Source: 4572-123 sp964418755
GTDB lineage: Bacteria > Desulfobacterota > Desulfobacteria > Desulfobacterales > 4572-123
NCBI GenBank assembly: GCA_964418755.1
Contig: CAYQNS010000023.1
Coordinates: 1-33,739, forward strand
Direction: 5' to 3'
DNA length: 33,739 nucleotides
Shown here piece by piece: positions 16,201-23,435 of this stretch (positions within the stretch are counted from its first letter, which is position 1; each line of letters opens with the position of its first letter). The notes under the pieces are model-generated. The model was not told the DNA's origin. It did no database searches and worked only from the letters and a program-made list of their open reading frames with translations. Position numbers and translations under genes: made by a program.

Positions 16201-17888
16201 ACCGGGTCATAAAAATATCATTTCTACCAGCGGTTTTTATCCTGCTGTTTACCGGCAGTGCTTTATCTTCAGACAAATACTACCTTTTGACGAAGAGCAA
16301 TATTGCCATTGCCGAAGGCAGGACCGAGGAGGCCATACTCTACATTCAAGATTATATCGAATCCCATCCAACCACCACAGGATCCCAATACGCGAGCTAT
16401 CACAGAAAGAAACAATATTACATAAGAAATCTACTCATGGCGTATTCAAATCTATTCGATATTCTCAGGGAAAACGGGCAAACAGAAGAAATTGATATAT
16501 GGCTCGAAAAATTAAAAAATGCTTATTTGAATGATATTTTCAAAGCAAAAAACCTCTATACACTTGGCAGAATATATGCTGAAAACAACCTGTTCGGAGA
16601 TGCCGTCGACATCTTCGAACAGGTTATAAGGGAACAAGAAGGGAACTATTACGCTTACAATATTAAGGCCATGTTGCGTGCCTGTTCAAAACTGTTCAAG
16701 ATATACCAATCAAGGCAAGAAACCGACAAAACGGCTTTATTGCTTGCAACGCTACAGTCAAACTATCCTAACGCTGATTTTGATCTGAATGATGAGTACA
16801 AACTTGCGACATTGTTTCTTAATTACGGAGAAGAGACCAATGGGGAACATCTGTTAAAGGCGATAATCGTTGAGCAAGGGCTTGATTCCAACGTCTCTAA
16901 TTCAAGCGCCATGATAAATACGTATTCTAAATTATTAACCATCTACCACAAAAGAAAAGATATCGATCAACTCGAAAGGCTGATCGGGCAAATATCCGGA
17001 ATTGAGAATCTCTCGCCAGGCAACATGTATAAACTTGCTGTAACCTGTTTGAAGTGTGATGAAGCAGCGCAAGGCTCAAAGATTCTTATGAACATTACTG
17101 ACCAATATTCAAGCACTACATATGGACGAAAGGCTCTGTTTCTTTTGGGCAGGGAATCTCAGAGCCGTGAAGATTGGGATTCAGCTATAAAATACTTTGC
17201 AGGCTACGTTAACAAATATCCTTCACACTCTTTCTTTGCTCTCAAGGCGTACTCAAGGTTACTTGATTGTTACTGGGCACGTGATGCGGACATGAACTTT
17301 GTAAAGGATGAAGCAAAAAAACTTGCGGACATTGTCAACGGGATATCCGACTTTGAGACACAATTAAATCTGGCAAGGGATTTGAAATGGAAAGGGTTTG
17401 ATGAACTTGCATCAGCAACTTTCAGTCTTGGACTATCTTCCGCAAGGAAGTTTATTTCCAAAAATAAAAATACATATGCGGCATTAAGGACTCACTGGCT
17501 TATAGAAAAATATGCCGTTGTATTGGATATGCCTGATGTCGCTGAAACAAGCGCTAAACGAATTTTGGAGATTACCGAAAAACAAAAAAGTGACCTGCCA
17601 AATGCTGAAAAGAACGAAAATATTGAATATATAAAATCTCAGACATACCTCTGGCTTGCCAGGATTTTCAGAAACAGGCAAGATTTTCAGAAATCTAAAA
17701 AATTTCTCAAAATTTTTATTAGAGACTATCCGGACGACAAAGAAATTCCATATGCAAGATATGAACTGGGCAGAATTTATGAGGACGAAATGCGGGTTGA
17801 TGAAGCCGTGAAAGAATACCGGATGATTGAAGGAGATGATATGTGGGAGGAAAAAGCGGTGAAAGCGATAAGCAGGTGCATAGATTGA
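16197..17888 (+). CDS. Exported TPR-repeat protein
   Basis: The 563-residue protein has a Sec signal peptide (hydrophobic ISFLPAVFILLFTG, cleavage near ALSS). It consists almost wholly of helical repeats; TPR-like units are clearest at KNLYTLGRIYAENNLFGDAV, KALFLLGRESQSREDWDSAI and YARYELGRIYEDEMRVDEAV. It probably acts as a periplasmic or surface scaffold. The ATG overlaps the stop of the nucleosidase gene (ATGA), and its own stop overlaps the TTG start of the next gene, which indicates tight translational coupling. No enzymatic motif was found. Confidence 0.85.
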   Translation: MNRVIKISFLPAVFILLFTGSALSSDKYYLLTKSNIAIAEGRTEEAILYIQDYIESHPTTTGSQYASYHRKKQYYIRNLLMAYSNLFDILRENGQTEEIDIWLEKLKNAYLNDIFKAKNLYTLGRIYAENNLFGDAVDIFEQVIREQEGNYYAYNIKAMLRACSKLFKIYQSRQETDKTALLLATLQSNYPNADFDLNDEYKLATLFLNYGEETNGEHLLKAIIVEQGLDSNVSNSSAMINTYSKLLTIYHKRKDIDQLERLIGQISGIENLSPGNMYKLAVTCLKCDEAAQGSKILMNITDQYSSTTYGRKALFLLGRESQSREDWDSAIKYFAGYVNKYPSHSFFALKAYSRLLDCYWARDADMNFVKDEAKKLADIVNGISDFETQLNLARDLKWKGFDELASATFSLGLSSARKFISKNKNTYAALRTHWLIEKYAVVLDMPDVAETSAKRILEITEKQKSDLPNAEKNENIEYIKSQTYLWLARIFRNRQDFQKSKKFLKIFIRDYPDDKEIPYARYELGRIYEDEMRVDEAVKEYRMIEGDDMWEEKAVKAISRCID

Positions 17889-19543
17889 AAAAATATTATA
17901 TTTTCAATATTTCAGCATTTTTCTTAGCGCTTATTGCCTGCACATCCGTATATGCCTGGGAATGCGATGTGATCTTAGAGAGCCCGAATGTGATAAAAAT
18001 TGGTCAGGTCATTACATTCTCCGCGTCAGGTACTCCGGAAGGCGGTTCATATTCCTGGTACAATACGCACAATCTTGTGCCGGATGGTTCAACAGCCAGC
18101 TTGACAGGTTACCAGCCCTCACATTCCCAATACATCCTTGTTGGAATCACATACACAACACCAAGGGGTAAAAAATGTACTACCAGTAAGTGGCTATGGG
18201 TCTGCACATGTTACGTAAATATAAGCGGGCCTGCTGAGGCATCTGTCGGCGATCCGATAGCATTATCCGCCCAAGGAGACCCGTCAAGCGGCACTTACGC
18301 ATGGACCCCGCTGCCGGGGCTCATAGCGGACGGCTCAACCGCTGAGTTTACGGGCTGGAATCCTGGTAAAGTAGCCATAGATGTAGCATATACACCGCCC
18401 GATGCCGACGAACCGTGTTACGATACACATACGATAACGGTAAAGGAAGATTGTAACGTAAGCATAACCGGCCCGGCAGTTGTGGGGGCAGGCAACGCTA
18501 TTGAACTCAGCGCCTCCGGCGTCCCACCAGGTGGGACCTATTACTGGACGGAACAAACAGGCCTTATTCCAGGCACCTCCGGTGCAACATTTTTTGGAGA
18601 ATCCCCGGGAATTGCAACAATTCAAGTTCAATATCTTCCCCCCGGAGGCGGGACATCATGTTCTGCCACGCATGATGTCACCGTATTTGGAGTAGAATCA
18701 ATCACCGGACCATCTTGTGTCAATTCCGGAAGGACATTAGCCAAAGGGGATTTTACCATCGTTACCAGCCCACCCGGATTTGAGGATTTTGTGATAGTCA
18801 GCCCGCTGTCATTCAGCACATCATCACAATCCGCTGAAGTAACCGTAACGGCTTATAGTGGGGCAGGAGCGGGTTCGGATGAGGCAACGATGGCGATTAC
18901 TGTTGTTAACAGCGATGTAAAAACTACAACAGGTATTGCTTTTGAGATCCCCAATTACGTAAAAAAACCATTGGAGATTATAGGGCTTGGAGACAAGACG
19001 GATCTTTCCGTGGGCACTAAATTTAAAAATTTTAAGGAATGCTGCAGTTTCGGAGTTGCCCCCTCAATGAACGGGAGCTTGGATGTCATTTTATCCGTAA
19101 ATGCCGGTCCATTCACGATCGTAGGAATTCCTGTACCACCTAAGATCAAGGAGTATGTATCAGCGGACGCTTTGAATGTCAGCCTTTCGGCAGGATCAGA
19201 TGCCAAGATGTCAGGAAATTACAACTCGTGTGATAACAAATCAGAATGGACAGGAGGAGGCGATCTTACTGCCGAAGTTAAGGTGGGGGGCGAAATCACA
19301 GGGAAATTTCCTGAAGTCATTATACTCAAAGCAGAGATAAAAGGCTCAACAAGCATACTTGAGAAATTCTCAATAGAGGACCTGACAAAACTGAAGATTA
19401 CAACTGACTGGAAGGGATTGACGGCAGAGGTTAGTAGCACAATAAAAATTCCAAGCCTAAACATAGTGGGCAATTTCACAGTGAGTAAAACATATTTTCA
19501 GCAGAATAATCTTTCGCCTGTAACAATTGATCTCCCTTTTTAA
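17885..19543 (+). CDS. Exported Ig-like/PKD-like repeat protein
   Basis: With the TTG at 17885 the product is 552 residues and begins with a classic signal peptide MKKYYIFNISAFFLALIACT (cleavage after SVYA). Three tandem domains of about 80-85 residues follow, each with the pattern GxxITFSASGxPxGGxYxW...Gx(S/T)A, and cysteines near domain edges (CDV, CYV/CNV) suggest disulfides. The C-terminal ~270 residues are beta-rich, without a recognised family or membrane anchor. GTG 17876 or ATG 17843 are alternative starts. AGCAGG lies before the TTG, which overlaps the preceding stop. Probably a surface adhesin or envelope-associated partner of the TPR protein. Confidence 0.8.
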   Translation: MKKYYIFNISAFFLALIACTSVYAWECDVILESPNVIKIGQVITFSASGTPEGGSYSWYNTHNLVPDGSTASLTGYQPSHSQYILVGITYTTPRGKKCTTSKWLWVCTCYVNISGPAEASVGDPIALSAQGDPSSGTYAWTPLPGLIADGSTAEFTGWNPGKVAIDVAYTPPDADEPCYDTHTITVKEDCNVSITGPAVVGAGNAIELSASGVPPGGTYYWTEQTGLIPGTSGATFFGESPGIATIQVQYLPPGGGTSCSATHDVTVFGVESITGPSCVNSGRTLAKGDFTIVTSPPGFEDFVIVSPLSFSTSSQSAEVTVTAYSGAGAGSDEATMAITVVNSDVKTTTGIAFEIPNYVKKPLEIIGLGDKTDLSVGTKFKNFKECCSFGVAPSMNGSLDVILSVNAGPFTIVGIPVPPKIKEYVSADALNVSLSAGSDAKMSGNYNSCDNKSEWTGGGDLTAEVKVGGEITGKFPEVIILKAEIKGSTSILEKFSIEDLTKLKITTDWKGLTAEVSSTIKIPSLNIVGNFTVSKTYFQQNNLSPVTIDLPF

Positions 19544-19582
19544 AATAAAAATTAGCAATTATGGAGGTAAAACTATATAAAA

Positions 19583-20713
19583 ATGGCAAAATCAATGAGC
19601 TTTAGATGTGCTATATTATTTTTGTTATGCTTAAGTGTCTTTTTAGTTATAGGTATTAGTTATGCCGGAGAAGGTCAATATCCCATAAAAGTAGAGATTA
19701 TAGATAAAGACCAGGCAATATATGATACCCCGGAAAATACATTTGCTGCAGGTCTGTCTGCTCTTATCAAAGGAGACCTTGAATGGTATTATGACACATT
19801 AACTAAGGAATCGGCGGAAAAGGATAAAAAGGATTTTGAGGATTCTAACATTGATCCAAACCAACAAATAGAAGCTGTAAAAAATTTTAATAAAACCTAT
19901 ATCATTAACAAAAAAGCTTACAAGCACGCCATTTTATTGATAGTTGAAAGCCATGGGAATGATGGGGCTATTATGACAGGGCCGTCTTTCTATATAAAAG
20001 AGAATGGCTTGTGGAAAACGACTTTCGAATTTGCTACAGACGAGGAGATATGGGACTACATGGATTACACACCGCCCCCGATCCTGACAGCGAGCACAAA
20101 GATACATCCCAAAAGATGGAGCCTCGATCTGTACAACTGGATAAATGATCATTTAGAAACAAGCAATCTGCCTCAATTTCTTTCAGAAAAGCTTACAATT
20201 CTCTGCCTTATCAGGGATCTCAGAGACAGTGAAGGCAAGTCGTACAGTGTGAATGACATAATCCGGGAATCAATCCGTCTGAATGAAATAGTCCCTCCAC
20301 AAACCTATAAATTAAGAGGAGTGGACAAAATCGCTTCGATCCTGAACTCGGGAAACATCGGCGATCTCAAAACAAAAAAAGGATTTAAGCAATGGCATAG
20401 CAGCAGCAGTTTTATTAGAAACAGCAAAAAACCTGTCATAATGCTAAGGTTCAACATGTTTAAGTCCATGGGCACGCTTACCGGCATGAATCCCGATGAG
20501 GAATATGACATAGAGATAACAGGCCGATTAAAAAATAAAAAGACGTTTAAAGGGACCGCTAAAATCAGGCTGAGGCAAATAAAAAAAGGAGAGAAAAAAG
20601 AGCTGAAGAACAACATCCTGTTCAATGCGGAGAAACAGCTCCACAACTGGTGGAATCATGAACCGAACCTTGAGAAGCGGTGGGTAAGCATAAAAAATGG
20701 TAAAACGGATTGA
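19583..20713 (+). CDS. Exported hypothetical protein
   Basis: The 376-residue protein has a Sec signal peptide (AILFLLCLSVFLVIG, cleavage after ISYA). The following segment DTPENTFAAGLSALIKGDLEWYYDTLT resembles an NTF2/SnoaL-like opening seen in exported proteins of unknown function, but this is a weak impression. The C-terminal ~100 residues are basic. GGAGG lies at 19563-19567, rather far from the ATG at 19583; ATG 19595 is possible. It is 39 bases after the Ig-like gene and is the last gene of the operon before the hrpA-derived repeat. Family not recognised. Confidence 0.75.
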   Translation: MAKSMSFRCAILFLLCLSVFLVIGISYAGEGQYPIKVEIIDKDQAIYDTPENTFAAGLSALIKGDLEWYYDTLTKESAEKDKKDFEDSNIDPNQQIEAVKNFNKTYIINKKAYKHAILLIVESHGNDGAIMTGPSFYIKENGLWKTTFEFATDEEIWDYMDYTPPPILTASTKIHPKRWSLDLYNWINDHLETSNLPQFLSEKLTILCLIRDLRDSEGKSYSVNDIIRESIRLNEIVPPQTYKLRGVDKIASILNSGNIGDLKTKKGFKQWHSSSSFIRNSKKPVIMLRFNMFKSMGTLTGMNPDEEYDIEITGRLKNKKTFKGTAKIRLRQIKKGEKKELKNNILFNAEKQLHNWWNHEPNLEKRWVSIKNGKTD

Positions 20714-20763
20714 TAAAAGATAAAAACTCTCCCGGCCATAAATAATTATATCCCCTTGAGTAC

Positions 20764-20830
20764 GGCAATGCCGTACAAATGGCTCCGCTGTATTGGCCTT
20801 GCTTTAATAGGCCGGGTCTCAAAGGCTATT
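20764..20830. repeat. Intergenic segment repeated at 23318-23384
   Basis: GGCAATGCCGTACAAATGG and the following bases to GGGTCTCAAAGGCTATT recur downstream of true hrpA with small differences. It is part of the hrpA 3' duplication, offset by about 40 bases because the left copy has acquired extra sequence (20831-20900). Confidence 0.7.
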
Positions 20831-20900
20831 GACCATTAAAAAAACCAATCCTCCCAAAAAGGTCTTCTGCCGATTTGGTGGGCACAGCCCACCCTACTAT
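20826..20900. repeat. Dispersed repeat with GGTGGGCACAGCCCACC palindrome, copy 1
   Basis: CTATTGACCATT, GGTCTTCTGCCGATTTGG and the palindrome GGTGGGC-ACA-GCCCACC. Related copies lie at 27589-27632 and 27889-27970. It resembles a REP-type or mobile intergenic hairpin unit. Confidence 0.6.
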
Positions 20901-20922
20901 TTCACTTCCACCTTCAGCTAAG

Positions 20923-21452
20923 TTATGCCATCCGTTCAATCCGGCTCAGTGCCTGATCAAGCCTTTTCCGGGAAACCGGCACCGCAGTCTTGAGTTCCTG
21001 GGCAAAAACCGACACCTTATATTCCTCCAGAAGCCAGAAATACGCTTCAACGGCCACCCGTTTTTCATCACTTGTCAGCGGTGTCAGCCCTTTTAACAAC
21101 CGTTGTAAATGATCCGTATACCCATTTACCAGCTTTTCACGGGTTTGATGTTTTTCCGGACTGTTCCCTGCCCTCTGAGCCCGCATGCCGATGGCCCGGA
21201 TATAGCGCGGCAGATGAACCAAATATTTTGCATCATAAATTTCGATAAATGTTTCAGGCGCCAGTCGGACCACTTCCGCTCGTGCACTATCCACAACACG
21301 CAAGATGACGGGATTGCGGCGATAGACATTTTCAAGCTCACTAAAAAGCGTGCGTACTTCATGAACCGCTTCGAGAACAGCCGAAACAATCTGAAGCATC
21401 TGCTGCTCTCTCTCCAAGATGATCGGCCTGACAAATGCGGCATGGGCATTAA
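20923..21452 (-). pseudogene. Duplicated 3' end of hrpA
   Basis: About 525 bases are nearly identical to 23436-23965, offset exactly 2513 bases, with about two mismatches seen (near 21412 and 21424). It encodes the last ~164 residues of HrpA without the helicase core. Similarity stops at 21452, followed by a tandem 14-bp repeat and RAYT-type sequence. It is not a functional gene. Confidence 0.9.
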
Positions 21453-21579
21453 TGGAAATGGGGTCATGGAAATGGGGTCAAGTCTACGTTTGACCCATTG
21501 TAGCCAAAAAGTTATATATTACAACATGCCACGATTACCCCTCCGCCATTTTGAAACAAAAATATCGATTAATTGCTGA
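21453..21579 (+). mobile_element. REP-associated (RAYT/Y1) transposase 5' remnant
   Basis: Two tandem copies of TGGAAATGGGGTCA (21453-21480) begin exactly at the end of the hrpA duplicate. GGGTCAA/TTGACCC (21475-21496) is the inverted motif often found before RAYT genes. The following ATG (21526) encodes MPRLPLRHFE, like the MPRLPR start of RAYT proteins, then stops after 17 residues. Confidence 0.55.
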
Positions 21580-22065
21580 AATGGGGCAATGTAGCGTTGC
21601 TTTATTTTATAAAAAAAGCAATGGGATACTCCCGGTGTTATAGATGCAGGCGAGGTCAATTCAGCTCTTGTAGTTGTTGGAAAAATTATTAAAACAAAAA
21701 AATAACCCGTGAATTTGTTCGTAATTCCGAGAGGAATCGAAAAACAATCGGTTAATTACTAAGCGTTGGTATAGGGGCTGGTATAGGGGGTATGACCAAG
21801 GTAACCTATTAGAAAGATAAGATGTTTTAAATTATTCGACACGAATTTTGGGCTTAAACCTATCTTTTTATCGCAAAAAAATGGCTGTTTAAGGAAAATT
21901 TTTCAATTGCCGTGTGCAAGACGACATTACCTCCCAAGTTATATTTGGCATATTACCCATCGTTGCCATAAAAAAAGTTTCTTTTAAAATTTGTAAGGGA
22001 CCGCCGACGTTGGATGTATTGACTTTTCGAGGCAGAGAAAAGGTTCGGATTAACTTTTTAATTAT
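21580..22065. other. Non-coding stretch before the toxin-antitoxin pair
   Basis: No supported gene. An open tail GVIDAGEVNSALVVVGKIIK (about 21638-21704) could be a broken reading frame but matches nothing recognised. A short direct repeat GGTATAGGGG occurs near 21769-21788. Confidence 0.4.
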
Positions 22066-22117
22066 ATGATCACCTCAAACACATACATCTGCTTCTGTGT
22101 GAAGAAAATCACTTGTC

Positions 22118-22151
22118 TTGAGTCTCAATTAGGTATATTATTGAGACTCAA
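22118..22151. promoter_or_regulatory. Double-palindrome operator of the toxin-antitoxin operon
   Basis: TTGAGTCTCAA (22118-22128) and TTGAGACTCAA (22141-22151) are each palindromic and also form a perfect 12-bp inverted repeat (22118-22129 with 22140-22151). The TATATT between them may be the -10. The sites lie just before the CGGAGG ribosome binding site (22153-22158), as expected for autorepression by a Phd/YefM antitoxin. Confidence 0.75.
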
Positions 22152-22165
22152 TCGGAGGTTAAACT

Positions 22166-22453
22166 ATGAAATTCTTAAGTGTCAGAGATTTAAAGACAAA
22201 ATCTTCACAAGTTTGGAAGGATTTACCGGAGCAAAAGGAAATGGTCGTGACAAGCAACGGTCGACCCATAGCTCTTCTTTCAGCTATTAATGAAAACAAT
22301 CTTGAACAAGTTTTAACTGCCTTTAGACGCGCTCAAGCGACGAATGCCTTGGCATCAATTCAATACGATTCCATTCAAAAGGGGACTGATATGATATCCA
22401 TGGATGAGATAAATGCTGAAATTGAAGTAATAAGGTCTAAACGTAAAAGATGA
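22166..22453 (+). CDS. Phd/YefM-family antitoxin
   Basis: The 95-residue protein begins MKFLSVRDLKTKSSQVWKDL, followed by VVTSNGRPIALLSAI, the DNA-binding and dimerisation fold of Phd/YefM antitoxins. The C-terminal half, rich in charged residues, would bind and block the toxin. A strong CGGAGG lies 8 bases before the ATG. It overlaps the PIN toxin gene by ATGA. It likely represses its own promoter through the TTGAGWCTCAA palindromes. Confidence 0.9.
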   Translation: MKFLSVRDLKTKSSQVWKDLPEQKEMVVTSNGRPIALLSAINENNLEQVLTAFRRAQATNALASIQYDSIQKGTDMISMDEINAEIEVIRSKRKR

Positions 22454-22878
22454 AAATTGTATTGGACACAAATGTTCTTATCTCTGGCCTGCTTACCCCT
22501 TTCGGCCCGAGCGGTAAAATTGTTCAGATGGTATTCTCAGGCGAACTTACAGTGTATATAGATGCCAGGATTTTAGCAGAGTATAAGGATGTTCTTTACC
22601 GTCCAAAGTTTAAATTTAATAAGGACCATATTGGCATATTGCTTGATTTTATAAAGAAATACGGCCAGTTTACTTCAAGTTCGCCGCTTAAGAATCGTTT
22701 GCCGGATCCCGACGATGAACCATTCCTCGAAGTTGCCATCGCCGGAATGATAAAATCTTTAGTCACAGGAAATAGAAAACATTATCCTTTTTTAGTTTTT
22801 AAGGGGGTAAATATTTTTTCTCCCTCTGAATTTCTTAAATTTTATAGAAAACAGGATAAAGACACAGAACCATGCTAA
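22450..22878 (+). CDS. PIN-domain toxin (COG1569-like ribonuclease)
   Basis: The 142-residue PIN domain opens with KIVLDTNVLISGLL. Conserved acidic residues are Asp6, Glu44 (ILAEYKDVL) and the DPDDE cluster (86-90), with a TGN motif (107-109). It is expected to be an Mg-dependent RNase that inhibits growth when free of the antitoxin. Start and stop overlap with the antitoxin ensures coupled translation. The domain appears complete, so the pair is probably active. It sits between the two hrpA 3' copies. Confidence 0.9.
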   Translation: MKIVLDTNVLISGLLTPFGPSGKIVQMVFSGELTVYIDARILAEYKDVLYRPKFKFNKDHIGILLDFIKKYGQFTSSSPLKNRLPDPDDEPFLEVAIAGMIKSLVTGNRKHYPFLVFKGVNIFSPSEFLKFYRKQDKDTEPC

Positions 22879-23080
22879 TGCGGCGACGCAAAAAGCAGCG
22901 CGGGTGATCAGTAAAGGTCAATTATGGTTAAATCCATTACAGAACTGATTGACTGTATCAAGAAAGATTTGATTACTGGGGGCGCCATCCGGCATTGGCA
23001 TATTGATTGACATGATAAAATTGCCTGCTGCTTGTTTCCGGTATACCACGAAAAGCCGGAATTGATGCGGCGACGCATTT
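22879..23080. other. Non-coding stretch with 13-bp direct repeat
   Basis: ATGCGGCGACGCA occurs at 22878-22890 and 23065-23077. Between them a 28-codon open frame (22924-23010, MVKSITELIDCIKKD...) is seen but not recognised. It is probably debris of the neighbouring transposase. Confidence 0.4.
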
Positions 23081-23240
23081 CACCCCATCATCGTACGTGG
23101 AATGCAACGCCGGAAAATCTTCTTGGACGATGCCGACCGCTACCGTAATGACAAGGCTTTTGACGGGCTATGCCGTCTATTTTAACCGACGGCATCGTTA
23201 CCACGACCATCTTTTTCAAAATCGAATAAGTCAATTTATT
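23081..23240 (+). mobile_element. RAYT/Y1 transposase internal fragments
   Basis: One frame from 23087 reads IIVRGMQRRKIFLDDADRYR, the HxH-RG...RRKIFLDDADR block of REP-associated tyrosine transposases (the first His-x-His is degraded). Another frame from about 23152 reads RLLTGYAVYFNRRHRYHDHLFQ, the later LLTGYAxxFNRRHxxxGHLFQNR block. About 60 residues that normally separate them are missing, so this is a deleted remnant. Confidence 0.75.
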
Positions 23241-23317
23241 GCCGGCTATGACCCTTATTTAATGGTAAAACGAATTGATAAAAGTTCCCCCACCATAATC
23301 GATTATCGTTTGAGGTC

Positions 23318-23400
23318 GGCAATGCCGTACAAATGGCTCCGCCGTATTTGGCCTGCTTCCATAAGGCCGGGTCTCAAAGGCTATTCAACCTAACCAACCA
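23318..23400. repeat. Intergenic segment repeated at 20764-20830
   Basis: This is the counterpart, downstream of true hrpA, of the repeat beside the duplicated hrpA end. Together with 23436-23965 it makes the repeated block about 650 bases. Confidence 0.7.
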
Positions 23401-23435
23401 TCAGCCTTCAGCCTAAACCACCTTCAGCCTTCATC

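Noticed and set aside
23097..23393. Independent protein of 98 residues
   Set aside because: It joins a RAYT fragment to repeated intergenic DNA through a shifted frame; it is debris, not a gene.
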